A stretch of 64,000 nt of DNA, taken from positions 248,001-312,000 of the forward strand of contig JAVMKO010000018.1 of NCBI GenBank assembly GCA_032164245.1. Direction: 5' to 3'. Source of the stretch: Sternotherus odoratus. Taxonomy: Eukaryota; Chordata; Testudines; Kinosternidae. Below are positions 10,001-19,401 of this stretch, piece after piece; the first letter of the stretch is position 1; each line of letters begins with the position of its first letter. The position numbers and the translations under genes were made by a program. Under the pieces are notes generated by a model that worked only from the letters and a program-made list of their open reading frames with translations, did no database searches and had not been told where the DNA came from.

Positions 10001-11010
10001 ACGGGGGAGGCATAGGGACCCGGCTCCATAGGGCTACGTGCCGTGGAGGGCTGGACTGCCGATGATGGTCCTGCCAGCACGTCCACTGGACCCTCTGAGC
10101 TCACCGGGAACCCGGGTTCAGACTGGGTTTCCCGGGGCCGATCGTACCCCCATGCCGCCCACTCTGACCAGGTAGGGTTCTGGGTGACCTGGGCTTGTCC
10201 CGCCGAGCGAGGGGACCGCGTGCCGGCGGACTCTCGACGCTCCCGGTGCCGTGGGCTTCTCGACCGGTGCCTGGCGGTAAGGTGCCCATCCAAGGAGTCG
10301 TGGCTAGCCGAACGGTGCCGCCTCGGGAAGTCTCGGTGCCGAGACGACGATCGGTACCGGGGGGACCTTCGGCGCCGCGACGGGGTCCGGTGCCGCTCTC
10401 TACACGCCCGGTGCCGTGGGCTTCTCGACCGGTACCGGGCAGTATGGTGCCCATCCGAGGAATCGTGGCTACCTGAACGGTGCCGCCTCGGGGAGTCTCG
10501 GTGCCGAGACGATGATCGGTACCGGGAGGACCTTCGGTGCCGCGACGGGGTTCGGTGCCGAGATGACGAGCAGTGCCGGGACGCGGAGCGGCTTGTGGAG
10601 CGACGTGTCGGACGGTCTCGGCGCCAGCTGAGGGACCGGTGCCGGGAGTGCGACCGGTGCCGAGAGTACGACCGGCCCCTACCAGGGTGCCGGGACTCTG
10701 ATCGGCGGCCAGAGCGCGAGTGGCGCGAATGGCCAGGAGGAGGCCTTGAGCAGGGTCTCAACTCCTTGCGGCGCCGAGACTGCGACCGGAGCCGCCGGGA
10801 GTCTGGTCGGCGCCGCGAGATCGAGCGGTGTCCATGCCCTGCCGGGCTCTGACATGCGATCTCTGCCTCGGTCATGGGCGGCCTGCCCGTCGACCGGACT
10901 TGTTGCTGCGGGGCGTCCCCGGCAAGCAACCCTCTCGCAGCAGTACACGCCTCCATCGTGGAGGGAAGCTGCTGCGGAGTTGGCACCCCAAGTGGCAAGA
11001 CCACTGGCAC
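7078..11010 (-). CDS. DIRS polyprotein: Gag-like, reverse transcriptase, RNase H, methyltransferase-like
   Basis: A 1310-codon frame without a stop. Residues ~55-270 are extremely Arg/Ser-rich with SRHR-type repeats. Residues ~330-640 are Gag-like without a clear zinc knuckle. The reverse transcriptase starts near 750 (KGGLRPILDLRELN) and has FAALDMKDAYFHV, LPFGLSTAPRVFTK and the catalytic YLDD at about residue 886. RNase H follows at about 1050 (VTDASSLGWGAHL, then REQMAVR and LTDNTTAQYYIN). The C-terminus from ~1190 (IDLFASRQNRKC … YAFPPIPLL … LIAPAWPRQ) resembles the methyltransferase-like domain carried by many DIRS elements. The start is the most upstream Met. Long overlapping frames in the same interval are shadows of its GC-rich codon use. 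Confidence 0.93.
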   Translation of the reverse strand: MPVVLPLGVPTPQQLPSTMEACTAARGLLAGDAPQQQVRSTGRPPMTEAEIACQSPAGHGHRSISRRRPDSRRLRSQSRRRKELRPCSRPPPGHSRHSRSGRRSESRHPGRGRSYSRHRSHSRHRSLSWRRDRPTRRSTSRSASRHCSSSRHRTPSRHRRSSRYRSSSRHRDSPRRHRSGSHDSSDGHHTARYRSRSPRHRACRERHRTPSRRRRSPRYRSSSRHRDFPRRHRSASHDSLDGHLTARHRSRSPRHRERRESAGTRSPRSAGQAQVTQNPTWSEWAAWGYDRPRETQSEPGFPVSSEGPVDVLAGPSSAVQPSTARSPMEPGPYASPVGVEAVAGTSSTSPPALDLSSYQHLLQAVAKNMNLPLEEVPVVDDPVTTMSTKGTPAWVAVPFINTIKLHTVAIWKTPASISPTARGVEKRYFVPAKGYKYLYVHPTPSSLGVDSVNNKERHGQEAQVLKAKEAKRLNHFGRQVYSSGGLQLRVANQQALLSRHHFDTGEALTKFETALPQEGKQESRDLLPQSRDISRHALQATLDSADSAARTMASGIALRRAAWLSSSNLAPAMQFKIQDLPFEGQSLFSEDTDARLQALKDRRVTLKGLGMHTPGPQRRPFIPPRRKFFPPARPPQDSSLRRSRPYHGRQGPRQGGKQQGSKPSQGPKSNFDGAPGGSSPIINLDPPFGDSLSYFRRAWSDITSDQWVLRTVEVGYSLQLSSTPPTHPPSSSLFRDPAHEQLLVQEVRSLLALGAIEPVPQEFRGKGFYSRYFLIPKAKGGLRPILDLRELNTYMIRFKFRMATLGTIIPSLDPGDWFAALDMKDAYFHVSIKPSHRRYLRFLVAGEHYQFAVLPFGLSTAPRVFTKCMAVVAAFLRRRGVHLYPYLDDWLIRGTSRDQVSAHVRLVISTFDRLGILLNREKSTLEPTQNIEFIGALLDSMVARASLPQPRFLTIQSAIRQLRNCPMTTVKVFLSLLGHMASCTHVIQHARLRLRPLQSWLAVAYRPRRDSMDALLSIPRATLSALAWWEDQDNVCQGVPFLPPSPSMSLVTDASSLGWGAHLGELRTQGRWSESDLCLHINVREQMAVRLACQAFRDTLRGHCVAVLTDNTTAQYYINKQGGARSSPLCQEAILLWEFCIAHAIHPVASFLPGIQNTLADHLSRSFMTHEWSLRPDVIRPIFLRWGFPHIDLFASRQNRKCLQFCSFRGSSRGSLTDAFLLPWTGHLFYAFPPIPLLHKVILKIRRDRAHVILIAPAWPRQCWYASLLRLSRAPPISLPMWPDLISQDHGRLLHPDLRSLHLTAWLLHG

Positions 11011-11416
11011 TGGACTCGACGGGGCCTCCTGCGGCGCCGGAGTCAGCGGTGCGGGTGCTGGCGGTTCTTCCTCAGGTCAGCTCCCCGCCTGTCTCGGGTC
11101 CTGGGCTGAAGGTACTGCAGATCTAGGAAGAAACTGCCAAGTGCACTTACCAGGCACTTGAGAGGCACTTAGAGTGTGGGTCTCCCACAGGCATAGGCTT
11201 CCCACACTCTAAGTGCTTGAATCCCGGAGCCTTGAAGACAGAGGCTCAGGCAGCAGGGAAAAAACCCCTGCACTTGACTATTTACACTACAAAGACTATG
11301 TAAACTAACTAACAACAACTGCTAACAACGAACAATTAAGAGAACAATCGACTAGCTAGGAGATAAGGAGAACGCTGAAACGCAGAACTCCTCTTCTGAC
11401 TACCAGCACGAGCGGT

Positions 11417-11600
11417 AAAGAAGGAACTGAGGGCCAGACTGTGTCGCAGGGGTACTTATAGAGTGTCTCAGTGGCGCCACTCCAGGGGGCTCCCTGCTCA
11501 CCCAGTCTGCAGCTAGGGGAAAATCTACCCGGCAACCAGGCACGCTGCGCGTACCTAACCTATAGTGGAATGCATGTGAGCAATCACTCGAAGAAGAACT
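11417..11600. repeat. DIRS right inverted terminal repeat with TATA-like promoter
   Basis: It is the inverted partner of the left ITR. On the minus strand it contains 'ctataagtac' (around 11455), a TATA-like box pointing into the Gag/RT frame, so this end is probably the promoter for element transcription. Between the ITR and the coding frame lie about 400 non-coding bases. Confidence 0.8.
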
Positions 11601-12128
11601 TCAGGCTCTTTGGTCACTCAATAACAGACCTAAAAGTGGAAATTCTTCAACAAAAATCTTCAAAAGCAGACTCCAACGAGAAACTTCAGAACTGGAATTA
11701 ACTTGCGAATTGGATACCATTCAATTAGGTTTAAATAAAGACTGGGAATGGTTGGGTCCCTACACAAACTGAAAACTATTTCCCCATGTTAAGTTTTCCC
11801 CTGCTACACCCACCTTCTTGTCAACTGTTTGAAATGGGCCATCCTCATTATCACTACAAAAGTTTTTTTCTCCTGCTGATAATAGCTCATCTTAATTGAT
11901 TAGTCTCTTAGAGTTGATATGGCAACCCCCATCTTTTCAAGTTCTCTGTATATTATATATATTTATATCTATCTATCTTCCTACTGTATGTTCAACTCTA
12001 TTCATCCTATGAAGTGGGTTTTAGCCCATGAAAGCTTATGCCCAAATACATTTGTTAGTCTCTAAGGTGCCACAAGTACTCCTTATTCTTTTTGTGGATA
12101 CAGACTAACGTGGCTACCACTCTGAGAC
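11599..12128 (+). mobile_element. Penelope-like element, 3' portion and tail
   Basis: It continues the GIY-YIG reading after the DIRS insertion (…SITDLKVEILQQKSSK… at 11619-11700), then non-coding 3' sequence. It ends in the family tail 'agcccatgaaagcttatg…ggtgccacaagtactcc…cagactaacgtggctacc'. The tail has a stem-loop followed by GAAA (12014-12033) resembling a hammerhead core. Confidence 0.85.
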
Positions 12129-12269
12129 CTAGATCATTTTGTTTCTAAGAGATTACTTACAATAAATGGCTCTTCTTAGAGGCAAGTCTTGTGCCTTATT
12201 CAAATGTTGCCCAATAACAAAATGTACCACAGAATAATACTGTTTTGCACTTCTGTACCATGTTTAATC

Positions 12270-12482
12270 AAAAGGATCTCAAAAGTCACAGTTCTGTGAA
12301 TTATGCCACTACTATTTGGGGGGGGGGAAAGGATAGGGTTAGGGTACGGTTGTGAGTTCAATCCTTGAGGGGGCCATTTAGGAATCTGGGGCAAAAAATC
12401 TGTCAGGGGACAGTACTTGGTCCTGCTAGTGTAGGCAGGGGACTGGACTTGATGACCTTTCAAGGTCCTTCCAGTTCTATGA
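12270..12482 (+). mobile_element. tRNA-derived SINE with CR1-type tail
   Basis: A pol III B-box-like segment (gagttcaatcc, 12354-12364) is followed by a body and a 3' end 'gatgacctttcaaggtcc…cagttctatgag' that resembles the CR1 LINE 3' terminus. This build is known for tortoise pol III SINEs, which borrow a CR1 tail for mobilisation. The A-box is degraded and a poly-G run interrupts the head. Confidence 0.75.
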
Positions 12483-12499
12483 GACTGGCATATCTCCAT

Positions 12500-14229
12500 A
12501 TATTTATATTTATTTTACACAGAGAAATTAAGGCACAGAAGGATTAAACAACTTGTCCAACGGGATACAGTGCATAAAACCAGAGTGGGGAAGAGAAGCC
12601 TGGTCTAATCAAGGATGTTACACAATATACATTTTTCAGTGTTAATGTTTAAGGTGAACATCCCATTTGCTTTCAGAGTGCATACCCACAGAGATGGGGA
12701 GAGAGATTATTGACTCCCACCTGAGGTCTTGTTTACAACTCTTATTAGATTAGAAGAGTTTAAACTAGATTTTAAACCCATATTTGGTATTTAGTTTCTG
12801 GACAGCATGCTGCAGGAGTTTCCTGTGATTTGTAACGATTCTACCCATGTCTTCACAAGTTTGATTAATATATTTTCTGGCATTTCCCAATCCCTGTGGG
12901 GAAACTGCCCTGAAGTGACTGAACAGAACAAAGGAAGAATCTTTTAAAAAGTTAGGCTCCAAAATAGATATTTAAGTCTAAATGGGCAGAAGATTTTCAA
13001 GAGAATCTAAATGAAGAATATTAAGTAGAACTCATCTTGTGGCTTCAGCGCATAAGCTACATATTACATTCATGTTTATGTGACAAATCTTTTGTTAAAC
13101 ACAATTTACAAGTATTCACAACTCACCCACTCTGTTTAGCAGGGAGTTTTTTCCCCCCAGTTAAGGGATTTCCACCCAAAAATGTGCACACAGTCTGGGC
13201 ATTCTTTATAAGAAAAAAATGTTACGCACAGTAACTTAGACAAATGTGAAGGTTGGGAGAATAGGATTCGTTAAACTTAATTTTATTGTTCTCTGTTTTG
13301 CTCTGTTTCTTCAGCAGTAGCAGCGATTCGTGAGCAACAAGCTATTTTCTCTACTCATTCACAAAAGACATGGCCAAAGAATTGCCTCTTCCTCTACTCT
13401 GCTGTGGCCTTAACTACCATTACATCTTTGCACAGGAGCCTATAAAAATACTTTTTAAAATACACATTGCATATTTCTGCTATGGAATTCACTATCACAA
13501 GATACCAATGAAGCCAGCAGTTCAGTAGAATATTTTTTAGATTAGTTTATATGCATAAGAATGGTCAGTTACAATAGACAGAATAAGAGGGATATAAAAC
13601 TTTCCTGTATCAGGGCATAAAGTAGCCACCAATTGATGGGATTAAGAAAAAGCTTCCCCTATAGGGAGATTTAGGGAACAACTATCCACTGCACCTTCCT
13701 CTGAAGTATGTGGCATCCAGCCACTGCCAAGAGACATCATACTAAACTAGAATAAATAGACCTCTGGTCTAATCTAGTATAGTAAATCCTAATTTGTTGT
13801 TGAGTTTTATTTTCTGCCAAGTACCAAATCCACAGAGCAAGTAAAATTGACTCATGTAAGCATAGCAAGAACTTCCAGGTACTGGACTAAAATGAAAGAG
13901 CAGATACTTTCTTCAAAAGATCCACAAGAATCTGCAAAACTCATTTCACTAGAAATTGGCTAACTAATAACAAATAAGTTGAAGAGTTGTCAAGCATGGT
14001 TCATGTATATATACTTAAATATAGAAGTTGTACACATTTTGTTTGTATTCCTCCTCTCTGCCCTTCATACATTTCTTATCTTAGAGGCTGTAAATTCTTT
14101 GGCGTAAGCTCTATGTCCTCCTCTGTGGGCATTTGTGTACAGTGCCTAGCACATTGTGGGTGGTACTGGAATAAAAATAGTAATTATCCATGGCGATTAC
14201 AAAGCCAAGTTATTTAGAACAAATAATTG
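12500..14229. other. No gene recognised
   Basis: AT-rich sequence without conserved coding segments. It contains a MIR/L2-like end at 14085-14190. The small frames present have no recognisable domains. Confidence 0.5.
14085..14190 (+). repeat. MIR/L2-like ancient SINE 3' fragment
   Basis: The words 'gaggctgtaaattctttgg' and 'gtacagtgcctagcaca' resemble the conserved MIR/L2-type 3' end. Related fragments occur at 36845-36975 and 58400-58490. Confidence 0.5.
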
Positions 14230-14237
14230 ATTTAGCA

Positions 14238-14748
14238 CAGGCCCAGGGGATACATCTGGCCCTTCAGACATTTTAATCTGGCCCTCGTGCTCCAGCCAGG
14301 GAGTGGGGTCTAGGGCTTTCTCTGCTCCGTGCATGTCATGGCCGTGAATCGAAGCCAAAAGGAGCTGCTGGGGTGGCGCCTCCAGACAGGGCAGTGCACA
14401 GAGCCGCCTGGCTGCACCTCTGCATAGGCGTCACAAGGGGGATCTGCTGCTGCTTCTGGGAGCTGCTTGAGTATTCACCACCCAGAGTCTGCACCCCTCC
14501 CGCACCTCAACCCAAATCCCCCTCCCACCCTCCAAACCCCTTGATCCCAGGCCAGAGCACCCTCCTGCATCCGCAACCCCACCCCAGAGCCTGCATCCCC
14601 ACCCGGCCCTCACCCCAGAGCCTGCATCCCCACCCGGCCCTCACCCCATCCCGCACTGCAACCTCCAATTTCATGAGCATTCATGGCCCCTCCATATAAT
14701 TTCCATACTCAGGTGTGTCCCTCAGGCCACAAAGTTTGCCCACCCCTG
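14238..14748. mobile_element. hAT-like element with perfect 8 bp target duplication
   Basis: Perfect duplication ATTTAGCA at 14230-14237 and 14749-14756. The right end reads 'aaagtttgcccacccctg', the complement of the CAGGGGTGGGCAAACTTT end of a family with relatives at 25.7, 30.6 and 43.9 kb. The left end is degraded. The interior is pyrimidine-rich with a 30 bp direct repeat 'cagagcctgcatccccaccc' at about 14583 and 14613. No transposase. Confidence 0.8.
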
Positions 14749-14756
14749 ATTTAGCA

Positions 14757-16695
14757 GGATGACTATGCATGGCAAATAAGTCTCCTATTATTCAGCTCCC
14801 TCTGTAGTCTCATGGTGCCAATTTTGTGCAGGCACCTCCTACTATTCCAGTGGCAGCCATCAAGTTAAGATCATCCTCCCTATATAGGTAAGTGCACATT
14901 TCTGGGACCAATGACTGCTGACAGATGCAAATAGGAAATGCAACCTTTGGAAAGCTGGGGACAAGATGGTGTCCTTTTAAGGCACTAACCCAAATGCAGA
15001 AGGCAAAACTACTATACGTGAGCCAGAAAATAAATATATTTTAATGCCTTATGAACTCTATTCCGAATATCTATGTCCCAACAGCTATTTTTAAATGTAG
15101 GGGGGTGGGGCATTTGAATGCACAAGATTATTTTTCAGAATTTATAAACAAAAAATAGAAAGAGGAATAGCACAAAATTATATTGCAGAGTGATCAAGAC
15201 CACAGTGCCAGCAAGAAGAGACATTAAAGAGATTTGTAGCCACAGCCGTGCAGATGAAACGACAGCCCTGGAGCTACATGGGCCCAAGTCTATCAGGCGC
15301 GCTGGGCCTGCAGCGGCTCGCTGACAATCAGTGCGGCAGTAACACATGGGGAAGAAAACCAAGGGAAAGCTCCGGCCCAACCTGGGAGCTCGCAAGCCCC
15401 AGGCAGCTCCTTACCTATGGTGCAGGCAAGCTCCAGGCAGCTCCTTACCTATGGTGCAGGCAGGCAGAAGGAACCTGCTTCCATCCTGGAGGGGCCTTTT
15501 CTTGGCCGCAGGAAGCGTGCTGGTGTCACGGGGTTTGCAGGCTGGCTATTGCTATTTCACATGCCTTCGGACCTTCCTCTTTCTTGTCGTGCTCCGACAG
15601 ATGCGTTTGGTAATTAAGCATTTTGCTATTACATAGTACAATCTAGATAATTTCTGCTTGAAGTTCTCGGTCCTCCCTCCAGGATAAATGGAACAGTCCT
15701 ACACCACCCCCTGAAGCACATGCTCTTTTTGTTAACCCATTTCTTGCCAAAACACAGCAGAAAGAAAATAAAGTAATAAGGAAACCTGACTTAAGTACTA
15801 AACGTTTCCAAATCACCAATATTTCCATGTAAAAGAATCAAAAAACGAGTGCCTGAAGAAAAGTAGAAGATTACACCTGGAGATAAAATTGGCTAGGAAG
15901 AGGAGAAAGGACAAATTAAGACAAATTTGGCACAAGGAATGTTTCACCCCTTTGCTCAGAAGTGAGGAGGCATTTTAGTGATGCTGATATCAGTCATAAT
16001 TATGTCAGGGTTTGGAAATACTCTTTCCCTAATGACCATAACATTTATTTTATTTAATAAAATGTAAAGATGCCTATGAACCTACATCACAGCACAATAA
16101 AATAAATATAAAATATAAAGAACTTACCAGGCTAAATATTAACTATGACTATTATTATATTTCAGGTATGTAGACAGAAATGAGGGAAAAGAGGAAACAA
16201 CATATAGCATTTGTTCTTTTTAACTTAGTACACTTGTCAACATAATCTTTATTGGAGAATGTGCCAAAAAGACAAACCCCTCTGCCATCAAGCCAGCCAC
16301 ACAAAAGAACTCCTTTCCCCTTTAGCACTACAAATGAGAGACCCAGTGAGATAGAAAACACAGGGCAGGGTGCACAAAACACAACCAAGGATAAGTCTAT
16401 CCAAATAAATACAACTGTATCTTGTATCTGACAATTCCTACCTTTCCTAATATGAAGTGTACCTGGTACATAAATATTGATTTTAATACTAAAGATTTCA
16501 TAGCTATGCTTTGTGACTGATGTAATTCTAATACCCTTCCTGAAAAGGGGCTATTTCTATTTGCATGGTAATGAAACAGTCTCCAAAAGTTGTGGAAGGC
16601 CTTCAAAGAGACTAGTGAGACATTATATAAAACTCTTAAAACAGGAAGCTTATCAAATCCCTACCAACGGTGTGCCATGGAAATGGTGAAACCCC
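14757..16695. other. No gene recognised; includes a GC-rich patch at 15.24-15.62 kb
   Basis: Mostly AT-rich. The patch at 15240-15620 is GC-rich and has a 31 bp direct duplication 'caggcagctccttacctatg' (about 15400 and 15434). On the minus strand each copy offers a consensus splice donor CATAG|GTAAGG. It could be a non-coding exon of PARK7 or of an antisense transcript, but nothing in the sequence proves that. Confidence 0.4.
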
Positions 16696-16709
16696 GGTAT
16701 TAATGCAAG

Positions 16710-17263
16710 TACAGTAAAACCTCGATTTAACGGACTAATTAGGGCGAGGGGGTGTCCGTTAAATCAGAAAGTCCGTTACTTAATAATAAATAAAAACGAG
16801 CTGTTGGAGCAGCAGCCCGCCCGCCACAGGGCCGGGGCGGCAGCTCCGCAGCCCGCCCGCAGGCCGGACTCGGGCGGGAGCTGGGAGCCAGCCAGCCCGC
16901 CCACAGGTGGGACCTGGGTGGGACCCGGGAACCGACAGCCCGCCCGCTGGTGGGACTCGGGCGGGAGCCGGAAGCCCACACGCCCGCAGGCGGGAGCCAG
17001 CCGGGAGCCGGCAGCCCGCCTGCAGGCGGGACCTGGGCGGGAGCCGGCAGCCAGCCCGCCCACAGGTGGGACCTGGCAGCCAGCCAGCCTGCAGGCGGGA
17101 GCCGGGAACCGGCAGCCAGCCCGCCCGCTGCCTGGACCCGAGCGGGAGCTGGCAGCCAGCCCTCAACAAATGGATATCGGATGTATCAGACTTGCTTAGA
17201 AATTTTGTCCGTTGCATCCGAAGTCCGTTAAATCGAGGTCCGTTAAATCGAGGGTTTACTGTA
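16710..17263. mobile_element. Tigger/pogo-like MITE with GC-rich minisatellite core
   Basis: Ends are TACAGTAAAACCTCGATTT and its complement, with TA at both edges as expected for Tc1/mariner-type insertion. Inner 'gtccgttaaat' words repeat near both ends. The core, 16810-17165, is a GC-rich minisatellite built on 'cagcccgcccgcaggcggga' and 'gggagccggcagccag' words. It belongs to the same family as 23856-24141 and 38399-38737 but is longer. The large GC-rich frames here are repeat artefacts. Confidence 0.85.
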
Positions 17264-17454
17264 TTGAAGCATAAGCTTTCGTGGGCTATTGGGATGCATC
17301 CGAGGGAGTGGGTATTGCGGGGGGGGAGGGTGACTTCCCTACAAAGCCCACCCAAGTTTATGCTTCAATACTGTACTTTAGTTAGTTTTTAAGGTGCCAC
17401 AGGACTCGGTCACTTCTGCAATTCCAGACTAACACGGCTACCTCTCGGAGTCCT
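17264..17454 (+). mobile_element. PLE tail with inverted arm, invaded by the Tigger-like MITE
   Basis: 'ttgaagcataagctttcgtg' near 17265 and its diverged complement near 17347 form inverted arms. They are followed by the standard tail '…aggtgccacaggactc…actaacacggctacctctc'. The word ggtattaa flanks the composite at 16696-16703 and 17455-17462, suggesting the PLE target duplication with the MITE nested in the left arm. Confidence 0.65.
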
Positions 17455-18260
17455 GGTATTAACGGTACCATCATCCCGGCCAACACGGGAGGAAGCCGAG
17501 ATGAGACTGTCAGGGGGTGGGGGGCACTGGATGCTGAGAGGCGATCCCCTGCTCCAGGCGGGCGGCACCGCTTCACGCCAGGCCTGTCTCTAGCCAGCCC
17601 GGGTCCTGTGGATAAGGGGCGCGCGCCAGGCTAAACTCCTGAGGTATTGCGCCCCACTCTGGGCTTCCGCGTCACGTTCCACGGGAGTCAGCGCCGGGGC
17701 ACGGAGACCGCGGGGCACGGGCAGTGTGGGCGGGGAGGGACCTACGACAGATGGGGGGGGGCGCCCCTGGCCAGGCCTCACCCTCAGCTGGCGCGGGGGG
17801 GGGCAGACTGGGTGGTTGCGAGCCCCCCCCTCAGGTGGGGCGCCCCGCGTGACGCGGTGCTGCTGGATCGTGACCTATACGGATCGGGCCGGTTTCTGTG
17901 ACGGAAAGTCGTGACCTTTACGAGGGGAGGGGGCGGTCACACGTGACCTTTACGAGGGGAGGGGGCGCTGACACGTCGCGCTTCGACCCTCGCCCGCAGG
18001 CCGCCCGGCTGCGGAGGTGACGGTGGACGACGGTGACGTCCCGAGCGGGAGTCACGCCACTTCCGCAGCAGCGGACCCGCCCCCGAGCGGAGGGTCAGCG
18101 CCGAGTCAGGGCGGGGCGGGCCCTGCAAAGGAGGGTGGGGGCCGCTCGGCCCCGCCCACGAGCTACAGACCCTCCGAGCAGCCGGAGATGGCGCCCTTCT
18201 CCCCCCCCCCCGAGGGCGGGGCAGTGAGGGGGCGCTGGCTCACCAAAGGGGGGGGCAGCC
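17450..18260 (-). promoter_or_regulatory. PARK7: CpG island, probable PARK7 promoter and non-coding exon 1
   Basis: Very GC- and CpG-rich, and the only such island on the 5' side of PARK7. Visible sites include a CRE-like TGACGTCC (~18035), an ETS-like cacttccgc (18058), a palindromic GGTCACGTGTGACC E-box region (~17935-17950) and GC boxes. Three copies of a unit starting GTGACCT(T/A)TACG lie at about 17870, 17911-17935 and 17943-17967; the last two are the same over 25 bases. The transcription start and exon 1 donor are not resolved. If the assignment holds, intron 1 is about 13 kb, much of it DIRS and PLE. Confidence 0.6.
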
Positions 18261-18289
18261 CTAGCCCCCCCCATCTATACAGACCGCTC

Positions 18290-18530
18290 CGCACGGCCCC
18301 CGAGTTGGTATCACTAGTGTACTATTCTCCCACCCCAACCGCGCAATCCATAGGGGATCAGTACTTACCGCCCCGAGCTGGCATCAGTAGTGTACTATCC
18401 TCCCCCCCCCCCGCAATCCATAGGGGATCAGTACTTACCGCCCCCCAACTTGGCATCATTACAGCTCAGCACGACCCCTGCCCCTAGTCCATAAAGGATC
18501 AGTATGTGCTGCCCCCAAGTTGGCATCAGT
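18290..18530. repeat. Degenerate ~75 bp tandem repeat next to the CpG island
   Basis: Three to four units carry 'gttggcatca…tagtgtactat' and 'ccataggggatcagtactta', each followed by a C-rich stretch. Units decay to the right. Confidence 0.75.
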
Positions 18531-18754
18531 GAACATCAACCCCCAGGGGAATTAACAGAACAGCAGTGCCCATCCTCCCTTCCAGAGAAGGTATCCAAAT
18601 AGCATTATTTTCTCCTTTCTTCAGTTAAAGTATTTCTATAAATATTCCATTATTATCTTGTAGCATCCCTTTCATCTTTCAATTGATCAATAGTTTGAAA
18701 ACTATTAATTGAGCTCAGAATAACAGCTATAAACAAACTTGTACTCCTGTTCTT

Positions 18755-18860
18755 TATACTTGTGGCACTTTAGATACTAACACATTTGTTAGTCTCTAAG
18801 GTGTCACATGTACTCCTGTTCTTTTTACGATATAGAGTGACATAGCTACTACTCTGAAAC
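18755..18860 (+). mobile_element. Old PLE tail with short inverted arm
   Basis: Inverted words 'acttgtggcactttagatac' and 'gtctctaaggtgtcacatgt' flank a short spacer, followed by the tail end 'gtgacatagctactactctg'. It is a diverged member of the palindromic PLE group. Confidence 0.6.
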
Positions 18861-19208
18861 CAAATTTTTGTGTTTGTAATCAGGTGCTTGTTTTATAAGG
18901 GAGAACACTTGTTAAATAAACTATTTTACTTTAGTTCAGGAATTCGAAGGCACATCCCCTTTGTCAGTTCCTTAAAAGAAGAGTGAACTTGCTAAAAAGC
19001 TTCCTAGAAAATCAATAACTTGATATAGAACCAAGTTCTGCAGGTCAGCCTGACACCACGTTGATTGAGGCAAGATAAGAGATTTCTTTTATTGGACCAA
19101 CCCCATTGACTGAAAATCTGGGAAAAATTTAACCTAAGGAGCACGATGTAATTGGAAAGTATTATTGCTCAGAATAAAAATTCTGACATACAGCACTAGT
19201 AAATCTAA

Positions 19209-19388
19209 GAACTAACAAAGAGTCCTGTGGCACCTTAAAGACTAACTATAAAGTTTTCAAGCATAAGCTTTCGTGGGCTAATACCCCACGAAAGCTTATG
19301 CTTCAAAACTTTATAGTTAGTCTTTAAGGTGCCACAGGACTCTTTGTTACCTCTGCGATTCCAGACTAACACGGCTACCTCTCTGATT
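19209..19388 (+). mobile_element. Palindromic PLE insertion with 13 bp target duplication
   Basis: Arms 19213-19277 and 19285-19349 are 65 bases each and complementary with one mismatch; the spacer is only 7 bases. The right side carries about 40 further bases (the 'cagactaacacggctacctc' end). The word ctagtaaatctaa is duplicated perfectly at 19196-19208 and 19389-19401, so the hairpin is the complete inserted unit. No coding sequence. Confidence 0.9.
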
Positions 19389-19401
19389 CTAGTAAATCTA
19401 A

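Larger units (their letters stand above)
5669..11598 (-). mobile_element. DIRS-type tyrosine-recombinase retrotransposon, nearly complete
   Basis: A roughly 5.93 kb element is read on the minus strand. The order is right inverted terminal repeat (ITR), Gag-like/RT/RNase H/methyltransferase-like frame, tyrosine recombinase, internal complementary region (ICR), left ITR. DIRS elements insert through a circular intermediate using a tyrosine recombinase, not an integrase, and typically leave no target duplication; none is seen here. The host is a PLE: flanks 'ccagtaggtgaa' and 'cttcaggctc' are adjacent in other PLE copies. The two ITRs look identical over about 150 bp and the main frame is open, so insertion is young. 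The recombinase is broken, so this copy is not autonomous. Confidence 0.93.

Noticed and set aside
10043..10852. 269-codon plus-strand Arg/Cys-rich frame
   Set aside because: It is the antisense shadow of the Arg/Ser-rich repeat in the DIRS Gag-like region.
16739..17392. Several 95-190 codon Pro/Gly/Arg-rich frames on both strands
   Set aside because: They are read through the minisatellite core of the Tigger-like MITE; all frames stay open because of composition.
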